A model generated the notes under the pieces. The model worked only from the letters and a program-made list of their open reading frames with translations. It was not told the DNA's origin and searched no databases. Made by a program: the position numbers and the translations under genes. From an uncultured Pelagibacteraceae bacterium (GTDB lineage: Bacteria > Pseudomonadota > Alphaproteobacteria > Pelagibacterales > Pelagibacteraceae): a stretch of DNA of 64,000 nucleotides. The stretch lies in assembly GCA_902514805.1 (NCBI GenBank), contig CABXSF010000003.1, forward strand, positions 28,879 to 92,878. Reading direction: 5' to 3'. This document shows, piece after piece, positions 10,611 to 20,237 of the stretch (its first letter is position 1; every line of letters starts with the position of its first letter).

Positions 10611-11258
10611 TTATCCTTTTTTATAGTTTTTAACTTTTTCTAATATTACATCCATCTCGCTTGATGAAAGAATCTTAGGTTCTCCTAACTTTATTGCATT
10701 TATGTATTGATGGCAAATATTTTCAACTTCTTCTGCAAGTTCGAAAGCTGAGTTCAAGTTATCCCCATAAGCAACTTGACCGTGATTAGACATCAAGCAT
10801 GCTTTTCTATTTTTTAATGCTTCAATAATATTGTCAGATAGTTCTTGTGTTCCAAAAGTTGCATACTTTGCACACTTTATATTATCTCCTCCAGCTAAAG
10901 CTATCATGTAATGAAAAGCTGGAATGTCTTTATTGTGTGCAGATACAGCTGTTGCGTGTGGTGAGTGAGCATGAACGACTGCTTTTGCATCAGCCTTCTT
11001 TAAATAAATATCTTTATGAAATCTCCATTCCGAAGAAGGCTGCAAACCTTTTTCATCATATCTCCCTTCTAAAGATACAAAGACGATATCATCAGCTTTT
11101 AAGCTGTCGTATTTTTTGCCTGATGGAGTAATTAAAAATCCCTCTTCATTATTGTTCTGAGCTTTAAGTGAAATATTTCCCGATCTTAACGGAGATAAAT
11201 TTGTACTATTTAGTTTTTGAGCAAATTTTATTATTTCTTCTCTACTTTTAACGTCCAT
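10611..11258 (-). CDS. Class II aldolase/adducin family protein (candidate MTA-salvage aldolase or MtnB-like)
   Basis: RSGNISLKA, VVHAHSPHATAVSAHNKDIPAFHYMIALAGG, SNHGQVAYG; located with mtnA and mtnP. Confidence 0.88.
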   Translation of the reverse strand: MDVKSREEIIKFAQKLNSTNLSPLRSGNISLKAQNNNEEGFLITPSGKKYDSLKADDIVFVSLEGRYDEKGLQPSSEWRFHKDIYLKKADAKAVVHAHSPHATAVSAHNKDIPAFHYMIALAGGDNIKCAKYATFGTQELSDNIIEALKNRKACLMSNHGQVAYGDNLNSAFELAEEVENICHQYINAIKLGEPKILSSSEMDVILEKVKNYKKG

Positions 11259-11571
11259 AATTTTTCAAATATTTTAAAAATAAATATCCAAAAATTACAC
11301 CTACGCCTATTAGGATATACTGGTAAAGCTTTAATAGTAAAAACTGTGGTGGAAGCTCACTTTCATAAGGGTTCTGCATAAAAAAGTTTTTTGAACCGTC
11401 TTCATACAAATCAACAGGTCCAATAACTAAATAAATTCCATAAATTGCTATATAAATACATGGTGCTAAAGAAAAATAAATTAATGTCTTATTATTCTTA
11501 ACAATACTTAGCCAATTAGCTGAAACTCCAACTAATAAAAGACAAACAAGTGATAAAATAAGTGGGTTCAT
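11248..11571 (-). CDS. Small hypothetical membrane protein (about 3 TM segments)
   Basis: Overlaps both neighbours (operonic); hydrophobic segments. Confidence 0.7.
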   Translation of the reverse strand: MNPLILSLVCLLLVGVSANWLSIVKNNKTLIYFSLAPCIYIAIYGIYLVIGPVDLYEDGSKNFFMQNPYESELPPQFLLLKLYQYILIGVGVIFGYLFLKYLKNYGR

Positions 11572-12638
11572 TTAAATAAATTTTTTAATCCTTTTTCTGA
11601 TGCTTCGCAAATACCATTTTCTGTTATTAAACCTGTTATATATTTTGCTGGAGTAACATCAAATGCTAAATTCATAGCCTTACTTTTATTTGGATATATC
11701 TTTACTTTTTTTACCTTTCCATCTTCGTCAACACCTTCAATTTTTGACAACTCTTCTGAACTTCTTTCTTCGATAGGAATATCTTTAGAATTTTTAATTT
11801 TCCAATCGATAGTCGAACTTGGTAAAGCCACATAAAAGGGTATATTGTTATCTTTTGCAGCCAGGGCTTTTAAATAAGTTCCCACTTTATTACATACATC
11901 ACCATTTGATAATGTGCGGTCAGTTCCAACAATACACATATCAACTTGTCCTCTTTGCATCAAAATTCCACCGGTATTATCTGCAATGATTGTATTTTTG
12001 ATACCTTCCTCATTTAATTCATATGAGGTTAAATTTGCACCTTGGTTTCTGGGCCTAGTTTCGTCTGCCCAAACATGGACCGGAATACCTTTTTTATGTG
12101 CGTGATAAATTGGTGATGTGGCAGTGCCCCAATTAATTGTTGCGAGCCAACCAGCATTGCAATGAGTTAAAATATTTACTGTATCTTTTTTTTTATTATA
12201 GATTTCCTCAATAATCTTTAATCCATTTAAACCAATACTTTCACAAAACTTTATATCTTCTTCACAAATTTCCTTTGCTTCATTTAATGCAACAACTAAA
12301 ATTTTTTCGGAATTTATCCCTGAAAGTTTGTTCATCATTCTATCTACTGCCCATTTTAAATTAATTGCAGTGGGTCTTGATTTTATTAATTCCACAGCTG
12401 ATTTTTTTAAAAAAGATTGGTCATTATTTTCCAATATTGCTAATACTAAACCATATGCAGCTGTTGCACCTATTAAAGGGGCGCCTCTTACTTCCATTGA
12501 TTTAATAGCATTTATTGCTTCTTTAACTGTTTTTAAATTTTTAATTGTAAAATGATGTGGAAGCTTTGTTTGATCAATTATTTTTACTATATTATTTTCA
12601 AACCAGATCGTGCGGTATTCTTTGCCTTCAATTTTCAT
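11568..12638 (-). CDS. mtnA: S-methyl-5-thioribose-1-phosphate isomerase
   Basis: MEVRGAPLIGATAAYGL; LTHCNAGWLATINWGTATSPIYHAHKKGIPVHVWADETRPRNQGANLTSYEL. Confidence 0.95.
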   Translation of the reverse strand: MKIEGKEYRTIWFENNIVKIIDQTKLPHHFTIKNLKTVKEAINAIKSMEVRGAPLIGATAAYGLVLAILENNDQSFLKKSAVELIKSRPTAINLKWAVDRMMNKLSGINSEKILVVALNEAKEICEEDIKFCESIGLNGLKIIEEIYNKKKDTVNILTHCNAGWLATINWGTATSPIYHAHKKGIPVHVWADETRPRNQGANLTSYELNEEGIKNTIIADNTGGILMQRGQVDMCIVGTDRTLSNGDVCNKVGTYLKALAAKDNNIPFYVALPSSTIDWKIKNSKDIPIEERSSEELSKIEGVDEDGKVKKVKIYPNKSKAMNLAFDVTPAKYITGLITENGICEASEKGLKNLFK

Positions 12639-13504
12639 TTATTTAAAACCCTACCTGCAACTGTATTTAATTTATCTTTAGTTTTTTGTGTTCTTTTTTC
12701 TGGTGCCGTTATAATTGCTACATCTAAACAATTATTAGTTGGATCTTTAGGATCAATATGTCTTTCAAAATTTTCTATTAGATTTTTAATCATATTTTTT
12801 GCTTTTGCAGCATTACCTAAAAGAACTTTAATTACTTGCTGAACATCAACATTTTCATGATCTGGGTGCCAGCAATCGTAATCTGTAACCATTGAAACTG
12901 AGGCATATCTTATCTCAGCTTCTCTAGCTAATTTTGCTTCTGGCATATTAGTCATTCCAATTACATCAGCTTTCCAAGATCTATATAAGTTAGATTCCGC
13001 TAATGTTGAAAACTGAGGGCCCTCCATTACTACATAAGTGCCTCCTCTTTGATAATCAATTTTTTCCTTTTTAATTGCATCTTCACATGCATCCATTAGT
13101 CCAGTCGATGTTGGGTGTGCCATTGAAACATGGGCCACAATTTCATCTTCAAAAAAAGTTTTGTTTCTAGCAAAGGTTCTATCAATAAATTGGTCAACAA
13201 TAACAAATTTGCCTGGTGGCAAATTTTCTTTAAGAGATCCTACAGCCGAAATAGAAACAACATCAGTTACTCCAAGTTGCTTGAGCGCATCTATATTTGC
13301 TCTAAAATTTATGTATGATGGACTAATAAAGTGTCCTTTTCCATGTCGTGGTAAAAAATAAACTTCCTTATTTTTATAATTAGTTTTTAAAATTTTATCA
13401 GATGGCTTGCCCCATGGTGTTTTTAAATCTATAAGTTCTCTATCCTTAAATTCCTCAACATCATACAGACCACTTCCACCAATTATAGCTAATTTATTAA
13501 TCAT
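12635..13504 (-). CDS. mtnP: S-methyl-5'-thioadenosine phosphorylase
   Basis: LAIIGGSGLYDVEEF; YFLPRHGKGHFISPSYINFRANIDALKQLGVTDV; VVMEGPQFSTLAES. Confidence 0.95.
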   Translation of the reverse strand: MINKLAIIGGSGLYDVEEFKDRELIDLKTPWGKPSDKILKTNYKNKEVYFLPRHGKGHFISPSYINFRANIDALKQLGVTDVVSISAVGSLKENLPPGKFVIVDQFIDRTFARNKTFFEDEIVAHVSMAHPTSTGLMDACEDAIKKEKIDYQRGGTYVVMEGPQFSTLAESNLYRSWKADVIGMTNMPEAKLAREAEIRYASVSMVTDYDCWHPDHENVDVQQVIKVLLGNAAKAKNMIKNLIENFERHIDPKDPTNNCLDVAIITAPEKRTQKTKDKLNTVAGRVLNK

Positions 13505-14258
13505 AACTTTTAGTTAAAATCTTGCAACTTTCATCACCAATTGATTTTGCGTAATTAATCCAATTTGCAAATACTAATGTGTCCTTTAAAGAAAGACCAT
13601 AAGTTAGTTTCCTTTCACCAGATTTATAAACCTTTTCATTATTAGCATCAAAATTATGCTCAATTTTTTTCCACTCTTTTTTATATTCCATAATATTTTT
13701 TTCTAAGTTTCCAAATTCCGGGTATTTTTCTACAAATTCACTACAACCTCTTTTTACATGCATCTTAATATTTTTATCAATGCTAGCTTTTAAGTATTTG
13801 CCAATATAAATTTCGATTTTCCTAGCCTCCTCTAAAGTTGTACAATAAATAAATCCTTTATAATTTCCTTTTATATTTTTTCTAGCATCGATCATACATT
13901 TTCTTAAGTTTTCATTCTGAAAATACAAAATATCAAAAAGAAATTGTAACTTAATCATATCTATAACATTTTTTGGGTCTATTTGAACTTTGTAACAACT
14001 AAAACAATATTCTGGCATCACACTATAATTCTGAAAAATGTCAAATGCGCGTTCGCATTGTAAATACTCTTTTCCACCTCTTGGTATCTGGGTCATTTTC
14101 AAAAATAAATTATTTTTAAAATATTTTTTAATAATGATGTTTGATTTAATTAAAATTTTAGCGATTGACTCGTCTTTTATTTTCTCTCCCTCTTTGTAGT
14201 CAATGCTTAACAAGGAGATTTCTTTATCAGCAATTTTATAGTCTTGATTATTAATCAT
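13497..14258 (-). CDS. Uncharacterised protein, paralogous to C-terminal region of 18987-20063
   Basis: Shares CER..., P-x-(Y/F)-CFxC, KCMIDxR, KGxIY, KRGCSEFxxKYP and LSLxDxLVFxxW motifs with the TPR protein at 18987. Confidence 0.8.
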   Translation of the reverse strand: MINNQDYKIADKEISLLSIDYKEGEKIKDESIAKILIKSNIIIKKYFKNNLFLKMTQIPRGGKEYLQCERAFDIFQNYSVMPEYCFSCYKVQIDPKNVIDMIKLQFLFDILYFQNENLRKCMIDARKNIKGNYKGFIYCTTLEEARKIEIYIGKYLKASIDKNIKMHVKRGCSEFVEKYPEFGNLEKNIMEYKKEWKKIEHNFDANNEKVYKSGERKLTYGLSLKDTLVFANWINYAKSIGDESCKILTKSYD

Positions 14259-14339
14259 TCTTATTTTTTGTAAAAATTGCTAATTTATTGTTTGCCATAT
14301 TTAAAAGATAGTTTATTTAATAATATAACACAAATTTAA

Positions 14340-14867
14340 ATGGACTTAAAAAAATTTATTAGATCTATACCTGACTATCCTAAGAAAGGTATTTTGTTTA
14401 GAGACATTACAACTTTAATAAAAGATGAAAAAGCTTTTGAGGAAACAATTAATCAAATAGTTGAAAGATCCAAAAAGTTTAAATTTAACAAAATTGCAGC
14501 AATTGAGTCGAGAGGTTTTGTATTTGCGTCTGCTGTTTCATATATTCTTAAAAAACCTTTTATAATGTTAAGAAAAAAAAATAAACTACCTTCTGAAACT
14601 CACTCTATTGATTTTGAATTAGAGTATGGAACTGCAACTATTGAAGTACATAAAGACTCGGTAAATGAAAATGATACTGTTTTAATAATTGACGATTTAA
14701 TTGCTACAGGTGGAACAGCTGAAGCAGCTTCAAGACTTATTGAAATCTCAAAAGGAAAAGTTGGAGCATTTATTTTTGTTATAAACTTATTCGATCTAGG
14801 TGGATCTGATAAATTAATTAAAAAAGGCTTTAGGGTTGAAAATTTAATCAATTTTCCGGGCCATTAA
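14340..14867 (+). CDS. apt: Adenine phosphoribosyltransferase
   Basis: IPDYPKKGILFRDITTLIKD; VLIIDDLIATGGTAEAA PRPP motif. Confidence 0.96.
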   Translation: MDLKKFIRSIPDYPKKGILFRDITTLIKDEKAFEETINQIVERSKKFKFNKIAAIESRGFVFASAVSYILKKPFIMLRKKNKLPSETHSIDFELEYGTATIEVHKDSVNENDTVLIIDDLIATGGTAEAASRLIEISKGKVGAFIFVINLFDLGGSDKLIKKGFRVENLINFPGH

Positions 14868-15730
14868 TTGATTTCTGGCCTGTACCAAGATTGTTTACCT
14901 AATAGAGCGTTGATGGTGCCTGACATTCTCATTCTATAAATATTTCTTTTTTTGTTAAAGGTTAATAAGTAGATAGAATATTTTATAAAGTTTCCTAATA
15001 AACTAATTAATCCTAATAATAACGAGACGAAAATGCCTCGATGTTTTTTATTAAAATAAAATCTTGACCACATCCAATGCCAGTTTCTTGAAAGTTCTAT
15101 CTCCTCACTGTATTTATCATCAACCGCTTTGGCACCCAGGTGATGAATTTTAGAATTTGTAATAATATATAGTTTTCCACCATTTTTTTTTGCCCTTAAA
15201 CATAAGTCAACGTTTTCTAAATACATAAAAAATTTCTCATCAAAAAAAATATTATCATCAAAACAATCTTTATTAACAATCATTGAATAACCATCAATCT
15301 CTTCAACATTGCTAATTATTTTGTTATCATTTTTAATTATCTTATCAGAATTACTTCTATAATTTGGATAAAGGGGGTTATCTGATAAAGGTGACAAAAT
15401 TGAAAAATTTTCTAGTTCAGAAATTGATTTATTGATATTTAGTATAGTGTCATTTTTTAAAACTACATCTGGATTTAATACATATACATACTGTGTATTA
15501 GATTTTACAATACCAAGATTATTTCCGGCACCCATCCCTATATTCTTCGACAAAACCACCTCAGTTTTATCATAATTCTGCTCTAATTCTTTTTTTAATT
15601 CTCCATCTGATGAGTTTTCAACTATTAATTTGTTAAAATCTTTCGGTAGAGAGTTTAAACAATCGTAGATTACTTTTCTACTATTAAACGTGACTATAAC
15701 AAAGGTTAGATTATTGCTTGTAAATTCCAT
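14864..15730 (-). CDS. Glycosyltransferase family 2 (rhamnosyltransferase-like)
   Basis: LTFVIVTFNSRKVIYDCLNSLP...YVYVLNPDVVL; start trimmed from 15826 to ATG at 15730 because the track N-terminus overlaps the divergent rfbB start. Confidence 0.88.
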   Translation of the reverse strand: MEFTSNNLTFVIVTFNSRKVIYDCLNSLPKDFNKLIVENSSDGELKKELEQNYDKTEVVLSKNIGMGAGNNLGIVKSNTQYVYVLNPDVVLKNDTILNINKSISELENFSILSPLSDNPLYPNYRSNSDKIIKNDNKIISNVEEIDGYSMIVNKDCFDDNIFFDEKFFMYLENVDLCLRAKKNGGKLYIITNSKIHHLGAKAVDDKYSEEIELSRNWHWMWSRFYFNKKHRGIFVSLLLGLISLLGNFIKYSIYLLTFNKKRNIYRMRMSGTINALLGKQSWYRPEIN

Positions 15731-15779
15731 CTGAGAATGAAGTATACTTAAAATAACTATTGTTGTAAAAAAAAAAGTA

Positions 15780-16799
15780 ATGAAAAAAATTATTGTAACT
15801 GGTGGTTTAGGATTTATTGGGAGCAATCTAATAAAACTTTTGATCGAGAAAAACTATTTTGTAATAAATATTGATAAAGTCAACTATGCTTCAAATTTCT
15901 ACAATACAAAGAATTTTTCAAAAAAAAATTATAAATTTTTAAAATTAGACATTAACAATAGGTCTAAACTTAAAAAAATTTTAAATTTAAATAAACCTAT
16001 TGCTATTTTTAATCTAGCAGCAGAAACACACGTGGATAGATCAATTGATGCTCCTGCTGAGTTCATTAGAAGTAATATAGTCGGTGTATTCAATTTACTA
16101 GAAGTATTCAAAGAATTTACAAAAAAAAACAAAAAAGCTAAACTAATTCACATTTCTACTGATGAAGTTTTTGGAGATGTTATAAAAAGTAGAAGCAAAG
16201 AAACTGACCCTTACAAACCTAGCTCCCCTTATGCTGCATCAAAAGCATCATCTGATCATTTGGTATATTCTTACGTCAGGACTTATAAATTAAATGCAAT
16301 GATAACAAATTGTTCAAATAATTATGGGCCTCATCAACATCCTGAAAAACTTATTCCTAAATTAATTTACAATATAATTAATAATAAGCCTTTGCCTTTA
16401 TATGGAAAAGGAAAAAATTCCAGAGAATGGATATTTGTAGATGATCACTGCGAAGCGTTGTTTAAAGTATTTCAGAACGGGACTAAAGGAGAATTTTATA
16501 ATATTGGATCCAATGTAAATAGCAATAATTTAGATATTGCAAAACTATTGATTAATATCTCTAAAAAGAAAATAAGATTAGGCAAAAACGTGAAGATCAA
16601 ATTTGTAAAAGACAGACCTGGACATGATTTTAGGTACGCTTTAGATAGTAAAAAAGTTTTAAAAAAATTCAAATGGAAATGCAAGGTGAACCTTAAAAAA
16701 GGTTTAGAAAATACCTTTAATTGGTATTTCGAAAATATGAAATACTATACAACTTTAAAAAAAAAGGATATCACGAAGAGACTTGGAATAGTTAAATGA
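15780..16799 (+). CDS. rfbB: dTDP-glucose 4,6-dehydratase
   Basis: IIVTGGLGFIGSNLIKLLIEKNYFVINIDKVNYASN; STDEVFGD; SPYAASKASSDHLV; followed by rfbA, rfbC. Confidence 0.94.
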   Translation: MKKIIVTGGLGFIGSNLIKLLIEKNYFVINIDKVNYASNFYNTKNFSKKNYKFLKLDINNRSKLKKILNLNKPIAIFNLAAETHVDRSIDAPAEFIRSNIVGVFNLLEVFKEFTKKNKKAKLIHISTDEVFGDVIKSRSKETDPYKPSSPYAASKASSDHLVYSYVRTYKLNAMITNCSNNYGPHQHPEKLIPKLIYNIINNKPLPLYGKGKNSREWIFVDDHCEALFKVFQNGTKGEFYNIGSNVNSNNLDIAKLLINISKKKIRLGKNVKIKFVKDRPGHDFRYALDSKKVLKKFKWKCKVNLKKGLENTFNWYFENMKYYTTLKKKDITKRLGIVK

Positions 16800-17665
16800 T
16801 AAACAAAGCGATTATTTTAGCAGGTGGCATGGGTACTCGAATGAGTCCTTTAACAAAAGCTGTAAATAAACAATTGCTTCCTATTTATGACAAACCTCTA
16901 ATTTTTTATCCTCTTTCAATTATGATGTTAGCAAAAATAAAAGATGTTTTAATTATAGTTAACAAAGGTCAATTAAACCAATATAAAAAGATCTTACCAG
17001 ACGGAAAACGTTTAGGAATTAATATAGTTTATAAAGAACAGAAATATCCGAAAGGTCTCCCTGATGCATTTCTTTTGGGAGAAAAATTTATAAATAAAAA
17101 AAATGTTGCATTAATTCTAGGAGATAATTTTTTCTACGGGCAAAATTTAACCTCTAAACTGATTAATTGCACAAAGCTTAAAAATGGTGCAAAAGTAATT
17201 TTGCATAAAGTAATTAAACCTGAATTATTTGGTGTTGCGAAGACGTCGAAAAGTGGAAGAATTTTATCAATAAAAGAAAAGCCTAAAAAATATATTTCTG
17301 ATTTAGCAATCACTGGTTTATATTTTTTTGATAAAAAGGTTGTCGATTATGCGAAAAAACTTAAACCTTCATTTAGAAATGAATTGGAGATAACCGATTT
17401 ATTGAAATTTTATCTAAAGAAAAAAAAATTAACATCAGATATTTTGGGGAGAGGTGGTGCCTGGTTAGATACAGGCTCAATAGAAGATTTTTACAAAACT
17501 AGCGCCTTTGTCTCTGCAATAGAAAATAGGCAAGGTTTTAAAATTGCTTGCCTTGAGGAAATTGCTTTTAATAATAAATGGATAGGAAAAAAAGAAATAA
17601 AAGATGCAATTCAATTTTATGGTAAGTGTGACTATACAAATTATTTAAAAAAATTAATCTCATAA
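16796..17665 (+). CDS. rfbA: Glucose-1-phosphate thymidylyltransferase
   Basis: AIILAGGMGTRMSPLTKAVNKQLLPIYDKPLIFYPLS; LGDNFFYG; GGAWLDTGS. Confidence 0.96.
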   Translation: MINKAIILAGGMGTRMSPLTKAVNKQLLPIYDKPLIFYPLSIMMLAKIKDVLIIVNKGQLNQYKKILPDGKRLGINIVYKEQKYPKGLPDAFLLGEKFINKKNVALILGDNFFYGQNLTSKLINCTKLKNGAKVILHKVIKPELFGVAKTSKSGRILSIKEKPKKYISDLAITGLYFFDKKVVDYAKKLKPSFRNELEITDLLKFYLKKKKLTSDILGRGGAWLDTGSIEDFYKTSAFVSAIENRQGFKIACLEEIAFNNKWIGKKEIKDAIQFYGKCDYTNYLKKLIS

Positions 17666-18187
17666 ATGAAAAGAATAAAAACAAAGTTTAAAGACTTATT
17701 TATTGTAAATACCAGAGTCTTTAAAGATAATAGAGGTTGGTTAAAAGAAGAGTTTAAAAAAAAATTCATTAAAAAAAATTTAGTTTTTACATTGGTATCA
17801 AGTTCAAAAAGAAATGTTTTACGCGGCCTTCACATGCAAACAAAAAAACCTCAAGATAAATTTTTATCTGTGCTTAAGGGAAGAGTGCTTGATATTGCAG
17901 TTGATTTAAGAAAAAACTCTAATACATACGGAAGACATTTTAAAGTTGTCTTAAGTGAAAAAAATGGTAAACATTTATTTGTTCCAAGGGGGTTCGCGCA
18001 CGGAATCTTAGGATTAGATAAAGAAAATATCCTTCATTATGCTTGCTCAAACTATAGAGACCCTAAAAGCGAGGTTTCAATTAAATGGAACGATAAAGAT
18101 TTAAAAATAAATTGGGGAGTAAAAAAACCCATCATATCTAAAAAAGATAGACTAGCGATTTCATTTAAAGATTTTAAAAAAAAATAA
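17666..18187 (+). CDS. rfbC: dTDP-4-dehydrorhamnose 3,5-epimerase family protein
   Basis: RNVLRGLHMQTKKPQDKFLSVLKGRVLDIAVDLRKNS; LFVPRGFAHGILGL. Confidence 0.93.
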   Translation: MKRIKTKFKDLFIVNTRVFKDNRGWLKEEFKKKFIKKNLVFTLVSSSKRNVLRGLHMQTKKPQDKFLSVLKGRVLDIAVDLRKNSNTYGRHFKVVLSEKNGKHLFVPRGFAHGILGLDKENILHYACSNYRDPKSEVSIKWNDKDLKINWGVKKPIISKKDRLAISFKDFKKK

Positions 18188-18190
18188 AAA

Positions 18191-18895
18191 ATGAAGAAAA
18201 TGATATTTACCGGTGGTAGTGGAAAATTTGGCAAGGTATTTAAGAGATTAAATTTTAAAAGAAAAAATATTTATTATCCATCATCCAATATTTTTGATGT
18301 TACAAATTTAAAAAAAATGGAGAGATTCATCAAAAAAATAAAACCGAAATATATTATTCATTCTGCTGCAATTTCAAGGCCGATGCATCTTCATAAAAAA
18401 AAAATTGAAAGAAGTATTAGTACAAATATTATTGGAACATCAAATATAGTAAAACTTTGTCATAAGTATAAGATAAAGCTCATTTATTTCTCTACAAACT
18501 ATGTTTATCCTTTTAAAAAAGGTAATTACAAGGAAGATGATCCTTTGCTTCCTTTCAATAATTATGCCTGGTCAAAGTTGGGAGGGGAATGTGCGGTCCA
18601 AATGTTAAAAAATTCTTTGATTCTAAGAATATGTATGACCGAAAAACCCTTTGTACATAAATACGCATATAGTAATTTAAAAACAAATTTTATGTTTCAT
18701 GAAGATTTAGCGAAGATATTTTTAAAGCTAATAAATAAAAAAGGAATAATTAATATTGGTGGACCTGTTCAGTCTGTTTACAGCTTTGCAAAAAAAAATA
18801 ATAAAATGATAAAAAAAAAATTAATTAAAATAGGAAAAAATAACCTGCCGTTAAATTCTACTATGAATATATGGAAATTTAAAAAAATCTTATAA
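18191..18895 (+). CDS. RmlD-like NAD-dependent sugar-nucleotide reductase/epimerase (short)
   Basis: MIFTGGSGKFGKVF; FSTNYVYPF; YAWSKLGGE; position after rfbC. Confidence 0.8.
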   Translation: MKKMIFTGGSGKFGKVFKRLNFKRKNIYYPSSNIFDVTNLKKMERFIKKIKPKYIIHSAAISRPMHLHKKKIERSISTNIIGTSNIVKLCHKYKIKLIYFSTNYVYPFKKGNYKEDDPLLPFNNYAWSKLGGECAVQMLKNSLILRICMTEKPFVHKYAYSNLKTNFMFHEDLAKIFLKLINKKGIINIGGPVQSVYSFAKKNNKMIKKKLIKIGKNNLPLNSTMNIWKFKKIL

Positions 18896-18986
18896 ACATT
18901 ATTAGTTAACTATTTAGCACAAAGTTGTAGGACAGGATTTAAAGCAATTAGACACAACTTTCTATATCTGATATCTAGTATAACAA

Positions 18987-20063
18987 ATGAAAGAAAACTT
19001 AATTAACTTAGAAATTCAAAAAATAGTAACTCTTTATAAAAAACAGAATTTTAAAAAAGCTCTTTTAGAGGCAAATTTGATTAAATCAAAATATCAACAA
19101 TTAGAAAATTCAAATTTTTACTTAAACTTGGTAGGTCTGATCAATTTAGCATTAAAAGATTGGGAAAATAGCATTTACTTTTTTAATAAAGCTATTCAAT
19201 CAGATCCAAAAATTTTAGATCCATATTTTAATTTAGGTATTGCTTATTACGATACTGGAGAGTTAATGAAATCCTTAGATTTTTTTTTAAAAGTTTATAA
19301 AAGTTCAAATGATAAAAAAAGTAAGTTTGCAATTATAAAACTGTTATCGCACATTAACCCCATCAAGCATTTGAATGAAAATTTAATAGATATTAACGAC
19401 AAAATTCAAAAAATCGACACCAAAATAAATTTAAATAAAAAAATAGAAGATAAATTTATTTCAGATATAATTAAAAAATGTATTGTAGAGGCAAAGAAAA
19501 TTGACAGCTTTGAATTTAATGAAGACCAGGTTTTTAGAAGAAACGAAATAGACTTAAATTGTGAAAGACATAAACGGATTTTTTTCAAATATAATACTAT
19601 TCCTAAATTTTGTTTTAACTGTATAAAGATTGTAATTTATTTAGAGAGTCCATTTGATTTAATAAAACTCGTTCTTTTTTTTGACCAGTTTAAAAATTTA
19701 AGTTTTTTTAATAGAAAATGTATGATTGACAGAAGACAAAGAAGTTTTAAAGGCTATATTTACTTTGACAGTGTTGAGTCAGCTAAGAAATTATCAAAAG
19801 AAATAACACCTGTAATAGAAGTACTACTTGGTAAAAAATTTAAACATGAAATTAAAAGAGGTTGCTCAGAATTCGCCGTCAAATATCCTAATTATAAAGA
19901 TATAAATTATGACATGACCTATCCAAATGAATGGTCAACTAACGAAGAAAAATCTGACAATGATAATTTCAAAGATGGAGTTCCTGTAACCAGAAATACA
20001 CATAAAAGTTTATCAGGTTTAACCTTAAGTGATTTTTTGGTTTTTAAAAAATGGTTAAACTAG
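18987..20063 (+). CDS. TPR-repeat protein with C-terminal uncharacterised Cys-containing domain
   Basis: TPR units (NLVGLINLALKDWENSIYFFNKAIQSDPKILDPYFNLGIAYYDTGELMKSLDFFLKVYK); C-terminal motifs shared with 13497-14258. Confidence 0.85.
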   Translation: MKENLINLEIQKIVTLYKKQNFKKALLEANLIKSKYQQLENSNFYLNLVGLINLALKDWENSIYFFNKAIQSDPKILDPYFNLGIAYYDTGELMKSLDFFLKVYKSSNDKKSKFAIIKLLSHINPIKHLNENLIDINDKIQKIDTKINLNKKIEDKFISDIIKKCIVEAKKIDSFEFNEDQVFRRNEIDLNCERHKRIFFKYNTIPKFCFNCIKIVIYLESPFDLIKLVLFFDQFKNLSFFNRKCMIDRRQRSFKGYIYFDSVESAKKLSKEITPVIEVLLGKKFKHEIKRGCSEFAVKYPNYKDINYDMTYPNEWSTNEEKSDNDNFKDGVPVTRNTHKSLSGLTLSDFLVFKKWLN

Positions 20064-20107
20064 TTCTATTTTTCAAAATAAAATAAAGAATATTAAATTA
20101 TCTAGGT

Positions 20108-20184
20108 TGGTAGCGGGAAGTGGGATCGAACCACTGACCTCGGGCTTATGAGTCCCGCGCTCTAACCAACTGAGCTACCCCGCC
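20108..20184 (-). tRNA. tRNA with CAT anticodon (elongator tRNA-Met, or tRNA-Ile2 if lysidinylated), CCA encoded
   Basis: Minus strand GGCGGGGTAGCTCAGTTGGTTAGAGCGCGGGACTCATAAGCCCGAGGTCAGTGGTTCGATCCCACTTCCCGCTACCA; cloverleaf folds with CTCATAA anticodon loop. Confidence 0.96.
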
Positions 20185-20237
20185 ATTAAATTCAATTGAT
20201 TTATACTACTTATTTTTTTTCGTTCAAACAAGAAATA

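Noticed and set aside
12328-13361. Antisense ORFs at 12328, 12552, 13130, 13161 opposite mtnA/mtnP
   Set aside because: Lie within strongly identified genes on the other strand; spurious.
15766-15779. Poly-A tract before rfbB as possible phase-variation tract
   Set aside because: Long A-runs are common throughout this AT-rich sequence; no evidence of length variation from one sequence.
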